Assembly (NCBI RefSeq): GCF_039523795.1 | Contig: NZ_BAAAFZ010000060.1 | Location: forward strand, 62,001-126,000 | Source: Craurococcus roseus | Lineage (GTDB): Bacteria; Pseudomonadota; Alphaproteobacteria; Acetobacterales; Acetobacteraceae | Reading direction: 5' to 3' | DNA: 64,000 bases | Part shown: positions 31,743 through 39,354 of the stretch, in pieces | How the letters are laid out: each line of letters opens with the position of its first letter | How positions within the stretch are numbered: the first letter of the stretch is position 1 | The notes under the pieces: generated by a model | Seen by the model: only the letters and a program-made list of their open reading frames with translations | The model's database searches: none | Told to the model about the DNA's origin: nothing | Position numbers and translations under genes: made by a program

Positions 31743-32987
31743 TCAGCGCCGGCCGCCGCCCAGATCCACGAACAAGCCGCCCTCGCCGGACCAGGTGGGG
31801 CCCCGGCGCCCCGCCTCCGACCGCGCCCCCCCCGCCGCTCGGCCGCTGGGATCGGCGCGGCGGCGCAAGCGCCGTTCCGTCCAGCGCGCCAGGTCGCGGG
31901 ACGGCGCTTCGACCAACCGGCGCATCGCCTCAGCCGCCGCCAAGGACGCGACCAAGCCGACGACCAGGCTCGCCCAGAGCGACAGCGCCCCGTGCAGCGC
32001 GACCACGCACGCCGTCAGCACCGGCACATGCACCAAGTACAGGCTGTAGGAGACGTGCCCCAGCCACACCAGCGGCGCGCTGCGCAGGAAGCGCCGGAAC
32101 GCCCCCGGCTGCTGCGCGACCACGATCAGCAGGACGGACGCGACGTAGGCCGCGAGATCCGATGCCAAGCCGAACAGGGCCACGACCGCGATCCCGCTGG
32201 CCAGGCGCTGGCCCCGCGTCAACGCCGGCGGCGGGCCGGCCAGGGCGAGGGCCGCGCCGCTGGCGATGGACAAGGCGAAGTAGAGGCTCGCCACCACCGT
32301 GCTGTGGAACTGCGGCCCGAGCATCACCCGGTTCTCGGAACCGCTGCCCATGGCGCCCAGCGCCATGCCGAGGCAGCCCAGCGCCAGCAGCCACCAGATC
32401 CGGCCATGGAACAGCAGAACCAACGGCAGGAACAGCGTCAGCCGCCATTCGTGCACCAGCGACCAGAGAACCGGGTTCATTTCGACGGGGTCCGACTGCG
32501 TCCGCAGGAGCGCGCTCTCGCGGAGGACGTCGAGGAACGCCGGCGCCTCCTGCCAGATGCCCATGTCTTCGCGCCCCCGCAACGGCCCCGGCAGCGCCGC
32601 CGGATCACTCAGCAGGGCGTAGAAGAGCCCGACGGACAGGATGACGGAGGCCGTGACCGGCACCATCAGGCGGATGGTGCGCTGCGCCGCGAAGGCCAGC
32701 AGCCCCGGCGAGCCGTTGCGCAACAGGGCGCGCGTCAGCACGTAGCCGCTCAGGACGAAGAAGAAGAGCACAGCCTCGCGCCCGAACTCAAACACCCGGA
32801 GCGGCGAGAAGTGCATCAGCATGTGCACCCCCCGCTCCAGCAAGGGGTTGTCGAACGGCCTCGGGTCCAGGCCCAGGACGCGGGCGTGGTGGACCAGCAC
32901 CAGGAAGGCGGCGATGCCCCGCAGCGCGTCCAGCTCGGAGAGTCGCGGCGCCGACGGGGGAGTGGAACGGTGTCTCATCGTGATCAT
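31743..32987 (-). CDS. Acyltransferase family 3 (OafA/YrhL-type) membrane protein
   Basis: A 414-residue polytopic membrane protein of the acyltransferase 3 family, which O-acylates surface sugars. The family opening is present: RLSELDALRGIAAFLVLVHHARV (catalytic His near residue 38), then about ten hydrophobic segments, with WSLVHEWRLTLFLPL in the middle and VSYSLYLVHVPVL near the end. A basic tail follows. The substrate could be the surface glycan made by the 4-20 kb island, though it is 11 kb away. It is a monocistronic minus-strand gene; the ATG at 32978 is an alternative start. Confidence 0.85.
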   Translation of the reverse strand: MITMRHRSTPPSAPRLSELDALRGIAAFLVLVHHARVLGLDPRPFDNPLLERGVHMLMHFSPLRVFEFGREAVLFFFVLSGYVLTRALLRNGSPGLLAFAAQRTIRLMVPVTASVILSVGLFYALLSDPAALPGPLRGREDMGIWQEAPAFLDVLRESALLRTQSDPVEMNPVLWSLVHEWRLTLFLPLVLLFHGRIWWLLALGCLGMALGAMGSGSENRVMLGPQFHSTVVASLYFALSIASGAALALAGPPPALTRGQRLASGIAVVALFGLASDLAAYVASVLLIVVAQQPGAFRRFLRSAPLVWLGHVSYSLYLVHVPVLTACVVALHGALSLWASLVVGLVASLAAAEAMRRLVEAPSRDLARWTERRLRRRADPSGRAAGGARSEAGRRGPTWSGEGGLFVDLGGGRR

Positions 32988-33130
32988 GTAGGAAGCCTAA
33001 CGTCTGCCACGCCCTCCGGTCGCAAGCGGATGCGGCGAATGCCGGCGGCGTCGCCGCGGCCGGTCGTGGCGCCTGGCATCGTCGGGTGCGGCCGCTAGGA
33101 TGGCCGGCGGAGATCGAGGGAACGCCCGCA

Positions 33131-34663
33131 ATGGACGCCGTCGCCGGCCCGCCCGTCATACGCCTCCACCCGGAGGACAGCGTCGCCATCGCGCGCCGCG
33201 CGCTGCCGGAAGGGGCGCCGCTGGCGCCCGGTCTGGCGACTGCGCGGCGCGTCCCCCCGGGCCACAAGGTGGCGCTGCGCCCGCACGCCCCCGGCGACGC
33301 CGTGCGGCGCTACGGGCAGATCATCGGCTTCGCCACCGAGGCCATCGCGCCCGGCGAGTGGGTGCACACGCACAACCTCTCCATGGGCGACTTCGCGCGC
33401 GACTACGCCTGGGGCGCGGACGCCAGACCCACCGAGTACGTGGCCGAGCCCGCGACATTCCTGGGCATCCGCCGCGCCGACGGGCGCGCGGCGACGCGCA
33501 ACTACATAGGCATCGTCACCTCGGTGAATTGCAGCGCGCATGTGGCCGAGTTGATCGCGGAGGCGTTCCGGCGCAACCCCCTCACCGGGCAAGATCCGCT
33601 CGCCGAGTGGCCGAACGTGGACGGCGTCGTCGCGCTGACGCACAAGACCGGCTGCGGCATGACGGCGGGCGAGCCCCTGACGCTGCTGCGGCGCACGCTC
33701 GGCGGCTTCGCGCGTCACGTGAATTTCAGCCACGTGATCGGCATCGGCCTCGGCTGCGAGGTGAACCAGATCGGCGGGCTCTTGCAGGAACAACGCCTGT
33801 CCGGCCGCCTCCGCTCCATGGACATCCAAGAGATGGGCGGCACGCGCAAGACGGTGGAAGCCGGCATCGCCTTCGTGCGGGAGGTGCTGGACGAGGCGAA
33901 CCGCGTGGAGCGCGTGCCCGTCTCCGCGAGCGAGCTGACGGTCGCGCTGCAATGCGGCGGTTCCGACGGCTACTCCGGCATCACAGCCAATCCGGCGCTG
34001 GGCGCGGCGAGCGATCTCGTGGTGCGGCACGGCGGCGCCGTCATCCTCTCCGAAACACCCGAGACCTACGGCGCGGAACACCTCTTCACCCGCCGGGCGG
34101 TCAGCCGCGAGGTGGGCGAGAAGCTGGTCGGGCTGATGAAGTGGTGGGAAGCGTATTGCGAGCGGGAAGGCGCGGAGATGGACGCGAATCCATCCCCGGG
34201 CAACAAGCTCGGCGGCCTGACCACGATCCTGGAGAAGTCCCTCGGCGCCATGGCCAAGGCGGGCACCACCAACCTCGTGGACGTGCTGCGCTACGCCGAG
34301 CCCGCGACCGCGCGCGGCTTCCTGTTCATGGACACGCCGGGCTACGACCCGGTCGCCGCGACGGGCCAGGTGGCGGGCGGCGCCAACCTGCTCTGCTTCA
34401 CCACCGGCCGCGGCAGCGTCTTCGGCTGCAAGCCCACGCCCTCCATCAAGCTCGCCACCAACACGCCGATGTACGAGCGCATGAAGGACGACATGGATGT
34501 CAACTGCGGCGGCATCCTGACGGGCGAGGAGACGGTGGCCGAGGCCGGGGAGCGCATCTTCCGGCTGATGCTCCGCGTGGCGTCCGGCGAGCGGACCAAG
34601 AGCGAGGGCTTCGATTTCGGCACGGCCGAATTCGCGCCCTGGGTGCTCGGGGCGACCATGTAG
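33131..34663 (+). CDS. UxaA-family sugar-acid dehydratase (altronate dehydratase-like)
   Basis: A 510-residue full-length UxaA protein: an N-terminal SAF domain (about 5-90, with NLSMGDFARDYAWG) joined to the main domain (about 115-500). Conserved blocks are ATRNYIGIVTSVNCSAHV, ALTHKTGCGMTAGEP, LGCEVNQIGG, LQCGGSDGYSGITANPALG and NTPMYERMKDDMDVNCGG. Family members dehydrate altronate, galactarate or related acids to 2-keto-3-deoxy acids. The facing operon (SDR, FAH) could oxidise and cleave such a product, suggesting a non-phosphorylative route of the L-fuconate kind. The precise sugar acid is inference. ATG at 33131. Confidence 0.86.
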   Translation: MDAVAGPPVIRLHPEDSVAIARRALPEGAPLAPGLATARRVPPGHKVALRPHAPGDAVRRYGQIIGFATEAIAPGEWVHTHNLSMGDFARDYAWGADARPTEYVAEPATFLGIRRADGRAATRNYIGIVTSVNCSAHVAELIAEAFRRNPLTGQDPLAEWPNVDGVVALTHKTGCGMTAGEPLTLLRRTLGGFARHVNFSHVIGIGLGCEVNQIGGLLQEQRLSGRLRSMDIQEMGGTRKTVEAGIAFVREVLDEANRVERVPVSASELTVALQCGGSDGYSGITANPALGAASDLVVRHGGAVILSETPETYGAEHLFTRRAVSREVGEKLVGLMKWWEAYCEREGAEMDANPSPGNKLGGLTTILEKSLGAMAKAGTTNLVDVLRYAEPATARGFLFMDTPGYDPVAATGQVAGGANLLCFTTGRGSVFGCKPTPSIKLATNTPMYERMKDDMDVNCGGILTGEETVAEAGERIFRLMLRVASGERTKSEGFDFGTAEFAPWVLGATM

Positions 34664-34759
34664 CGGCCTAGAGGCGCTGGCGAACGGCGAAGCCGCGGGC
34701 CGGCGGTCGATGTGGGTTCGGGGTGCCTGCCGCGCGTCACGGAGCGGGCGGCGGCGGCG

Positions 34760-35356
34760 TCAGGCGCGGCGCGGCGGCACCACGTCCCGTAGCGCGGCCC
34801 GGCTCTTCCATTCGGGCTCGGGCGGCACCGAGCCAGGGCGCGGCGTGTAGGGCGAGAGCGCGCCCGTCGCGGCGTCCGGGATGTAGCGCGGGCAGTTGGG
34901 GAAGATGTGCAGCGGCCGCACCCGCACGAGCAACTGCCCGCCCGGGAAGTCGCGCAGCATCGGGTCGTCCTCCGCCGAGACCTCCGCGGTGCCGTTCACC
35001 CGGAGCCGCGCCGGGTTGGCGCCCGGCGAGAACGACATGAACAGCAGCCCGACGTTCGGATTGGCGCGGATGTTGCCGAGCGACTTGAACATGCCGTTCC
35101 CGTCGTAGTCGGGGAACGCCAGCAGGTCCGGCGCCAGCACGCGGACGAAGCCCGGATCGCCGCCCTTGAAGGAGCAGTCCGGGCGGCCTTCCGCGTCCGC
35201 CGTCGCCAGGAAGAAGAAGGGGCAAGCGGCGATGAAGGCGGCGTCCTCCGCGGTGAAGGCGCCGCGGCGGCGCGTCTCCACCAGCCGGTCCGCCAGCGCC
35301 CGGCTGCCGAAGCGGTCCTGCAACGCGCGGTTATCCGCGTGGAACATCGCCGCCAT
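34760..35356 (-). CDS. Pyridoxamine 5'-phosphate oxidase family flavoprotein
   Basis: A 198-residue FMN-binding split-barrel protein (PNPOx-like). Visible features are AAFIACPFFFLATADAEGRPDCSFKGG (about 41-68), a LAFPDYDGNGMFKSLGNI strand, NPNVGLLFMSF and a LHIFPNCPRYI segment near the end. This matches a family of uncharacterised MSMEG/PhnO-adjacent flavoproteins rather than PdxH itself. It starts 7 bases after the FAH gene and is probably the last gene of the SDR-FAH operon. Its role there is unknown; reduction of a small electrophile is possible. Confidence 0.82.
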   Translation of the reverse strand: MAAMFHADNRALQDRFGSRALADRLVETRRRGAFTAEDAAFIAACPFFFLATADAEGRPDCSFKGGDPGFVRVLAPDLLAFPDYDGNGMFKSLGNIRANPNVGLLFMSFSPGANPARLRVNGTAEVSAEDDPMLRDFPGGQLLVRVRPLHIFPNCPRYIPDAATGALSPYTPRPGSVPPEPEWKSRAALRDVVPPRRA

Positions 35357-35363
35357 GGCGCGG

Positions 35364-36218
35364 CTACCCTCCGCCGTAGGCCACCGTGCGCTGCGTCTGC
35401 TCGCCGAGGCCGGCGATGCCGAGGCGCATGGTCTGGCCCGGTTTGAGGTAGATGGGGTCCGGCTTCTTGCCCATGCCCACGCCCGGCGGGGTGCCGGTGA
35501 AGACCACGTCGCCCGGGTGCAGCGTGATGAAGTGCGACACGTAGCTGACGATGGTCCGCACGCCGAAGATCATCGTGCGCGTGCTGCCCTCCTGCATCCG
35601 CTGCCCGTCCACGTCGCAGAACATGGAAAGGTCCTGCGGGTCCGGCACCTCGTCTTTGGTGACGAGCCAGGGGCCGACCGGGCCGAAGGTGTCGCAGCCC
35701 TTGCCCTTGTCCCAGGAGCCGCCGCGCTCGATCTGCCATTCCCGCTCGGACACGTCGTTGCCGACCGCGTAGCCGGCGACGTGGTCCATAGCCTTCTCTT
35801 CGGGGACGCAGGTGGCGCGGGTGCCGATGATGATCGCCAACTCCACCTCCCAGTCGCACTTGCGGCTGTTCTTGGGGATGACGACGTCGTCGTTCGGGCC
35901 GCTCAGCGCCCCGAGCGACTTCAGGAACACGATCGGCTCCTTGGGGATCGGCGCGCCCGTCTCGGCCGCGTGGTCGGCGTAGTTGAGGCCGATGCAGACG
36001 AGGTTCCTCATGCCGGCGACCGGCGGGCCGAGGCGCGGGGTGCCGGGCACCGCGGGCAGCGAGGCGGGGTCGAGCGCCGCGAGCTTCGCCAGCCCCTCCG
36101 GCGAGAGCGCCTCGCCCGCGAGGTCCGGGACCGCGCCGGACAGGTCGCGTATCGCGCCGGAGGCGTCGAGCAGCCCCGGTTTCTCGCCGCCTGGCGGCCC
36201 GTAGCGCAGCAGCTTCAT
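35364..36218 (-). CDS. FAH-family hydrolase (2,4-diketo-3-deoxy-fuconate hydrolase-like)
   Basis: Two-part FAH family enzyme of 284 residues: an N-terminal cap (MKLLRYGPPGGEKPG...) and the catalytic domain with CIGLNYADHAAETG (about 95-108), CDWEVELAIIIG (metal-ligand Glu), GYAVGNDVSEREWQ and LHPGDVVFTGTPPGVGMGKKP. Length and motifs match the group that includes ureidoglycolate-lyase-annotated and 2,4-diketo-3-deoxy-L-fuconate hydrolases. The upstream SDR (26 bases) would produce the diketo acid, and the convergent UxaA dehydratase the 2-keto-3-deoxy precursor. Cleavage to pyruvate plus a short acid is inferred. Confidence 0.87.
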   Translation of the reverse strand: MKLLRYGPPGGEKPGLLDASGAIRDLSGAVPDLAGEALSPEGLAKLAALDPASLPAVPGTPRLGPPVAGMRNLVCIGLNYADHAAETGAPIPKEPIVFLKSLGALSGPNDDVVIPKNSRKCDWEVELAIIIGTRATCVPEEKAMDHVAGYAVGNDVSEREWQIERGGSWDKGKGCDTFGPVGPWLVTKDEVPDPQDLSMFCDVDGQRMQEGSTRTMIFGVRTIVSYVSHFITLHPGDVVFTGTPPGVGMGKKPDPIYLKPGQTMRLGIAGLGEQTQRTVAYGGG

Positions 36219-36244
36219 GACCTACTCCCTTGGTCCTCTCGAAT

Positions 36245-36991
36245 TCAGAGCGTCCAGCCGCCGTCGATGACGAGCGCTTGCCCAGTGACGAAGGCGCTCT
36301 CGTCCGAGGCGATGTAGACCGCCAACGCCGCGATCTCCCCCGGTGTCGCGAGCCGCCCCATCGCCTGCCGCGACACGAAGGCGGCGCGGGCGGCCTCCAG
36401 CCCGCCGGAGGCCGCCGCGTTGGCGGCGATGCGCTCGCCGAGCGAGGGGGTCTCCACCGTGCCGGGGCAGAGGCAGTTGCAGCGCACGCCCCGCCCCACG
36501 TGCTCCGTCGCCACCGCCTTGGTCAGCCCGACCACGGCGGCCTTGGTGGTGCCGTACAGGAAGCGGTTCGGCGCCCCTTTCACGCTGGAGCAGGCGGAGG
36601 CCATGTTGATGATGCTGCCGCGCTCGCGTTCCAGCATCGCCGGCAACGCGGCGCGGACCGCCTTCCACATGGCGCGCACGTTCAGCGCGAAGGCGAACCC
36701 CCACTCCTCGTCCGTGCAGGTCAGCGCCGTGTTCTGGTGGACGAAGCCGGCGCAGTTGAACAGCACGTCGAGCGGCCCGGCGGCCCCGATCGCCTCGGCC
36801 ACGGCCGCGTCGTCGAGCACGTCGAGCTTCTTGGTTTCGACGCCGCCCAGCCCGGCGAGCAACGCCGGGTCGCGGTCGGTGGCGACGACGCTGGCGCCCT
36901 CCGCCGCGAAGGCCAGGGCGGCGGCGCGGCCGATGCCCTGGCCGGCCGCGGTCACGAAGCACCGCTTACCCTGCAGCCTGCCGCCGGCCAT
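36245..36991 (-). CDS. SDR oxidoreductase (2-keto-3-deoxy-L-fuconate dehydrogenase-like)
   Basis: Classical short-chain dehydrogenase of 248 residues. The cofactor motif is TAAGQGIGRAAA (about 13-24), the NAG-type motif is NCAGFVHQ (about 82-89), and the catalytic Ser-Tyr-Lys set lies in NMASACSSVKGAPNRFLYGTTKAA. The ATG at 36991 is chosen: the open frame continues another 56 codons upstream, but that part is basic low-complexity sequence. It is first in a minus-strand operon with FAH and the PNPOx-like gene. Sequence and neighbours suit oxidation of a 2-keto-3-deoxy aldonate at C4. Confidence 0.86.
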   Translation of the reverse strand: MAGGRLQGKRCFVTAAGQGIGRAAALAFAAEGASVVATDRDPALLAGLGGVETKKLDVLDDAAVAEAIGAAGPLDVLFNCAGFVHQNTALTCTDEEWGFAFALNVRAMWKAVRAALPAMLERERGSIINMASACSSVKGAPNRFLYGTTKAAVVGLTKAVATEHVGRGVRCNCLCPGTVETPSLGERIAANAAASGGLEAARAAFVSRQAMGRLATPGEIAALAVYIASDESAFVTGQALVIDGGWTL

Positions 36992-37472
36992 GCGCGCGCC
37001 CCCACCCGACCGGCGCCATCTTCCCGCCGGAGCCGCGCGCGTCAATCGCGTCGGCCGCGGGGGCGGGCGGGCCGCGCCGGCTCCCGACCCTTCGCCCAAC
37101 GCCGACCAAGAAAAGTGCGTTCGCCTGCAACCATACAAAGCTGAACAGAAGTTCAACACACGCGAAGAAACCGTTTCCGTTGTGGTGGAAAATGGTGTAC
37201 ACGCTGAAGTTGCCTGCCGAAGGCGTACAGCACCTCCCGGTTAGGGAGTCGTCGCTCAACAGGGAGGGTGGGAGCCCCAACAACCAAGCGCGCGGTCGCG
37301 CCGGGCTTCGGCCCGGCAACAGGGAAGTTCGTGCCCTGACAGCCGCGTGACCCCGGAGCATCGCCGTCGAGCGATGGAGGGCCCCGCGCGGCCTGCCGGC
37401 AGGCGGGCCCCGCGGCCAGCGTCGCCGCCAGTCCCGGAGCAGCCAACGGAACTGAAGGAAGGAACGAGTGAC
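36992..37472. promoter_or_regulatory. Divergent intergenic region, AT-rich core 37105-37215
   Basis: About 480 bases lie between the SDR start and the cytochrome c start. The segment 37105-37215 is markedly less GC-rich than the flanks and is the likely site of promoters for both directions. I find no gene and no convincing sigma-70 pair or strong palindrome. The remaining sequence is GC-rich and featureless to the eye. Confidence 0.4.
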
Positions 37473-38519
37473 GTGAGCGTGAGCATGACCAAGAAGACCT
37501 GGCTGCTGGGCGGCATCGCCGCCGTCGCGGTGGCCTCGGCCGGCGCCACGATGTTCGCCAACGGCTCCCCCAAGGTGGACGGCCCGGCCACGGCCGCGAA
37601 GATCGTCGCCTCGCTGACCGAGCGCTGCCCGATGGCGACGCCCGGCGACGTGGCCGCCTTCGACACCTGCCGCACCACCATCGGCCAGGGCCCCGAGGGC
37701 GAGGCGGTCGGCACCGCCTCCGTGCTGTGGGGCGGCGAGCAGCCGGAAAAGGCGCTCAAGGACAAGAACCTCACCTGGTTCCGCGGCGACCTGTTCCTGC
37801 GGATGTACGTCTCGCTCTACATGTTCACCGGCGAGTGGACCGGCGAAGCGCGGGACGACGGCACCTACGTCATCCGCACGCAGGCCTACTTCCGCAACGA
37901 GCTGCCGCCGGGGCACTTCCCGTACCCGTTCTGGCACTCCTCGGCCAAGTGGGACGCCTACGAGAAGTCCAACCAGATCAGCCTCTACCTGTCCCCCGAC
38001 GGCAAGGTGAAGATGGTCACCCGCCACAGCGGCGGCAGCGACTCCGCCCGCCCGGCCGGGTACAAGCACGTCGAGCCGCCCGTCTTCGCCGGCCAGTGGA
38101 ACTGGAGGGACGAGAGCGGCCAGGCGCAGCCCCAGGTCACGCTGTTCTCCGACCTCTACAGCGCCAACAACCCGCACCTCGGGGAGCTGGACCAGCGCTA
38201 CCGCGCCTTCGCGCTCAACCTGCGCGACGCCGATTGCGAGTCCTGCCACGTGCCGGACGGGCACAAGCTGATGCGCAAGCTGACGCTGCTCAACACGCCG
38301 CTCCACACCGCGGGCGAGGTCGAGGCCACGTTGCGCTCGATCCGCGAGTCCTCGATGCCGGTGAACAAGCAGGGCGACAAGGTGAAGCTCGACCCGGCGC
38401 TGCGCGAGACGCTGCTGCGCAACGGCGACGAGTTCCGCCGCCTGCTCAACGAGGCGGACGCCTGGGAACTGTCCAACGGCACCGGCCGCCTCGCGCGCGC
38501 CGCCGCCCCGAGGGGCTGA
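37473..38519 (+). CDS. Membrane-anchored monoheme c-type cytochrome
   Basis: A 348-residue exported protein with one heme c site, C255-ES-C258-H259, in a DCESCHVPDGHKLMRK context. The N-terminus (TKKTWLLGGIAAVAVASAGATM) is a signal anchor. The middle region is not a classic cytochrome fold and contains aromatic-rich strands (FRGDLFLRMYVSLYMFTGEW, GHFPYPFWHSSAKW). The start is GTG at 37473 because GAAGGAAGGA lies 9 bases before it; ATG at 37485 is an alternative. A cytochrome b561 gene follows after a 31-base assembly gap, so the two may form a periplasm-to-quinone electron route. I do not recognise a named family. Confidence 0.7.
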   Translation: MSVSMTKKTWLLGGIAAVAVASAGATMFANGSPKVDGPATAAKIVASLTERCPMATPGDVAAFDTCRTTIGQGPEGEAVGTASVLWGGEQPEKALKDKNLTWFRGDLFLRMYVSLYMFTGEWTGEARDDGTYVIRTQAYFRNELPPGHFPYPFWHSSAKWDAYEKSNQISLYLSPDGKVKMVTRHSGGSDSARPAGYKHVEPPVFAGQWNWRDESGQAQPQVTLFSDLYSANNPHLGELDQRYRAFALNLRDADCESCHVPDGHKLMRKLTLLNTPLHTAGEVEATLRSIRESSMPVNKQGDKVKLDPALRETLLRNGDEFRRLLNEADAWELSNGTGRLARAAAPRG

Positions 38520-38532
38520 AGCGGGCCGCGCC

Positions 38533-38563
38533 NNNNNNNNNNNNNNNNNNNNNNNNNNNNNNN
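38533..38563. other. Assembly gap (31 N)
   Basis: Thirty-one undetermined bases between the cytochrome c and cytochrome b561 genes, in very GC-rich surroundings. It may hide a hairpin or terminator. Neither flanking gene is interrupted. Confidence 0.99.
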
Positions 38564-38661
38564 CCGGCCCGGCGCGGGCGCGGCGCTCGCCGGCGCGGAC
38601 GGGCAGCCACGGCCCCGCGGCCGGCCCCGCATCCGAGTTCAGGGAAGGACGAAGCAAACAC

Positions 38662-39303
38662 ATGGAGGACGGCGAAAACCTCCGCCCCGCCCGCGGCGAG
38701 GCCGCGCGCGACCGCTACGACCCGCTGAGCCTGGCCCTGCACTGGGCCACGGCCGCCCTGGTCCTCGCCTGCTTCGCCCTCGCGCTCTGGCCCGACCTGA
38801 TGAAGGGCTCCGCCTCGCTGCACAAGAGCCTGGGCCTCGCGCTCCTCTTCGTCGTGCCGGCGCGGCTCGCCTGGCGGCTGACCGGCGGGCGCGGCGGGGG
38901 CCGGCCGGACGGCAGCGGGGACGCCCTCACCTACGCGGCCAAGGCCGTGCACGGCGCGCTCTACGCCGCGCTGCTGGCGGTGCCGCTGCTGGGCTGGCTC
39001 CACCTGAACAGCAAGGGCATCGGTGTCGGCATGTTCGGGCTTTCCATGCCGATGCTGGCCGACGCCGACCGCGAACTCGCCCGTTCCCTGTTCCAGGCGA
39101 AGCGCTGGCTCGCCTACGGCATGCTGAGCGCCATCGGCTTCCACGCCACGGCGGCCCTGGCGCACCACTACGTGCTCAAGGACGGCGTCCTCGCCTCGAT
39201 GCTGCCGGGCGGCCGCGCGCCGGACCGGCGAGGCGAGGCCGCCGCGCCCCGCCCCGGGCCGGACGCCGCCGGCGGCGACGCGGAAGCGAAGGGGATGGCC
39301 TGA
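38662..39303 (+). CDS. Cytochrome b561 family membrane protein
   Basis: A 213-residue four-helix diheme cytochrome b of the bacterial b561 (CybB-like) family. The opening RYDPLSLALHWATAALVLACFALAL supplies one heme His, followed by SASLHKSLGLALLFVVPARLAWRLT (second His), a third helix with AVHGALYAALLAVPLLGWL, and a fourth with GFHATAALAHHYVLKDGVL (final ligands). Members pass electrons between quinone and periplasmic acceptors or superoxide. It lies downstream of a heme c protein gene, a plausible partner. The C-terminal 35 residues are Ala/Gly/Pro-rich. Its SD-like AGGGAAGGA precedes the ATG at 38662. Confidence 0.87.
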   Translation: MEDGENLRPARGEAARDRYDPLSLALHWATAALVLACFALALWPDLMKGSASLHKSLGLALLFVVPARLAWRLTGGRGGGRPDGSGDALTYAAKAVHGALYAALLAVPLLGWLHLNSKGIGVGMFGLSMPMLADADRELARSLFQAKRWLAYGMLSAIGFHATAALAHHYVLKDGVLASMLPGGRAPDRRGEAAAPRPGPDAAGGDAEAKGMA

Positions 39304-39354
39304 GTCCGGGTCCGTCCGCGGGACGGCCGAGAACCCGGCCGCCCCGCCAGCGCC

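Noticed and set aside
34760..35356. Considered as pdxH (vitamin B6 oxidase)
   Set aside because: The protein lacks the length and substrate-binding blocks of PdxH and sits in a sugar-acid operon; only the flavin split-barrel family is supported.
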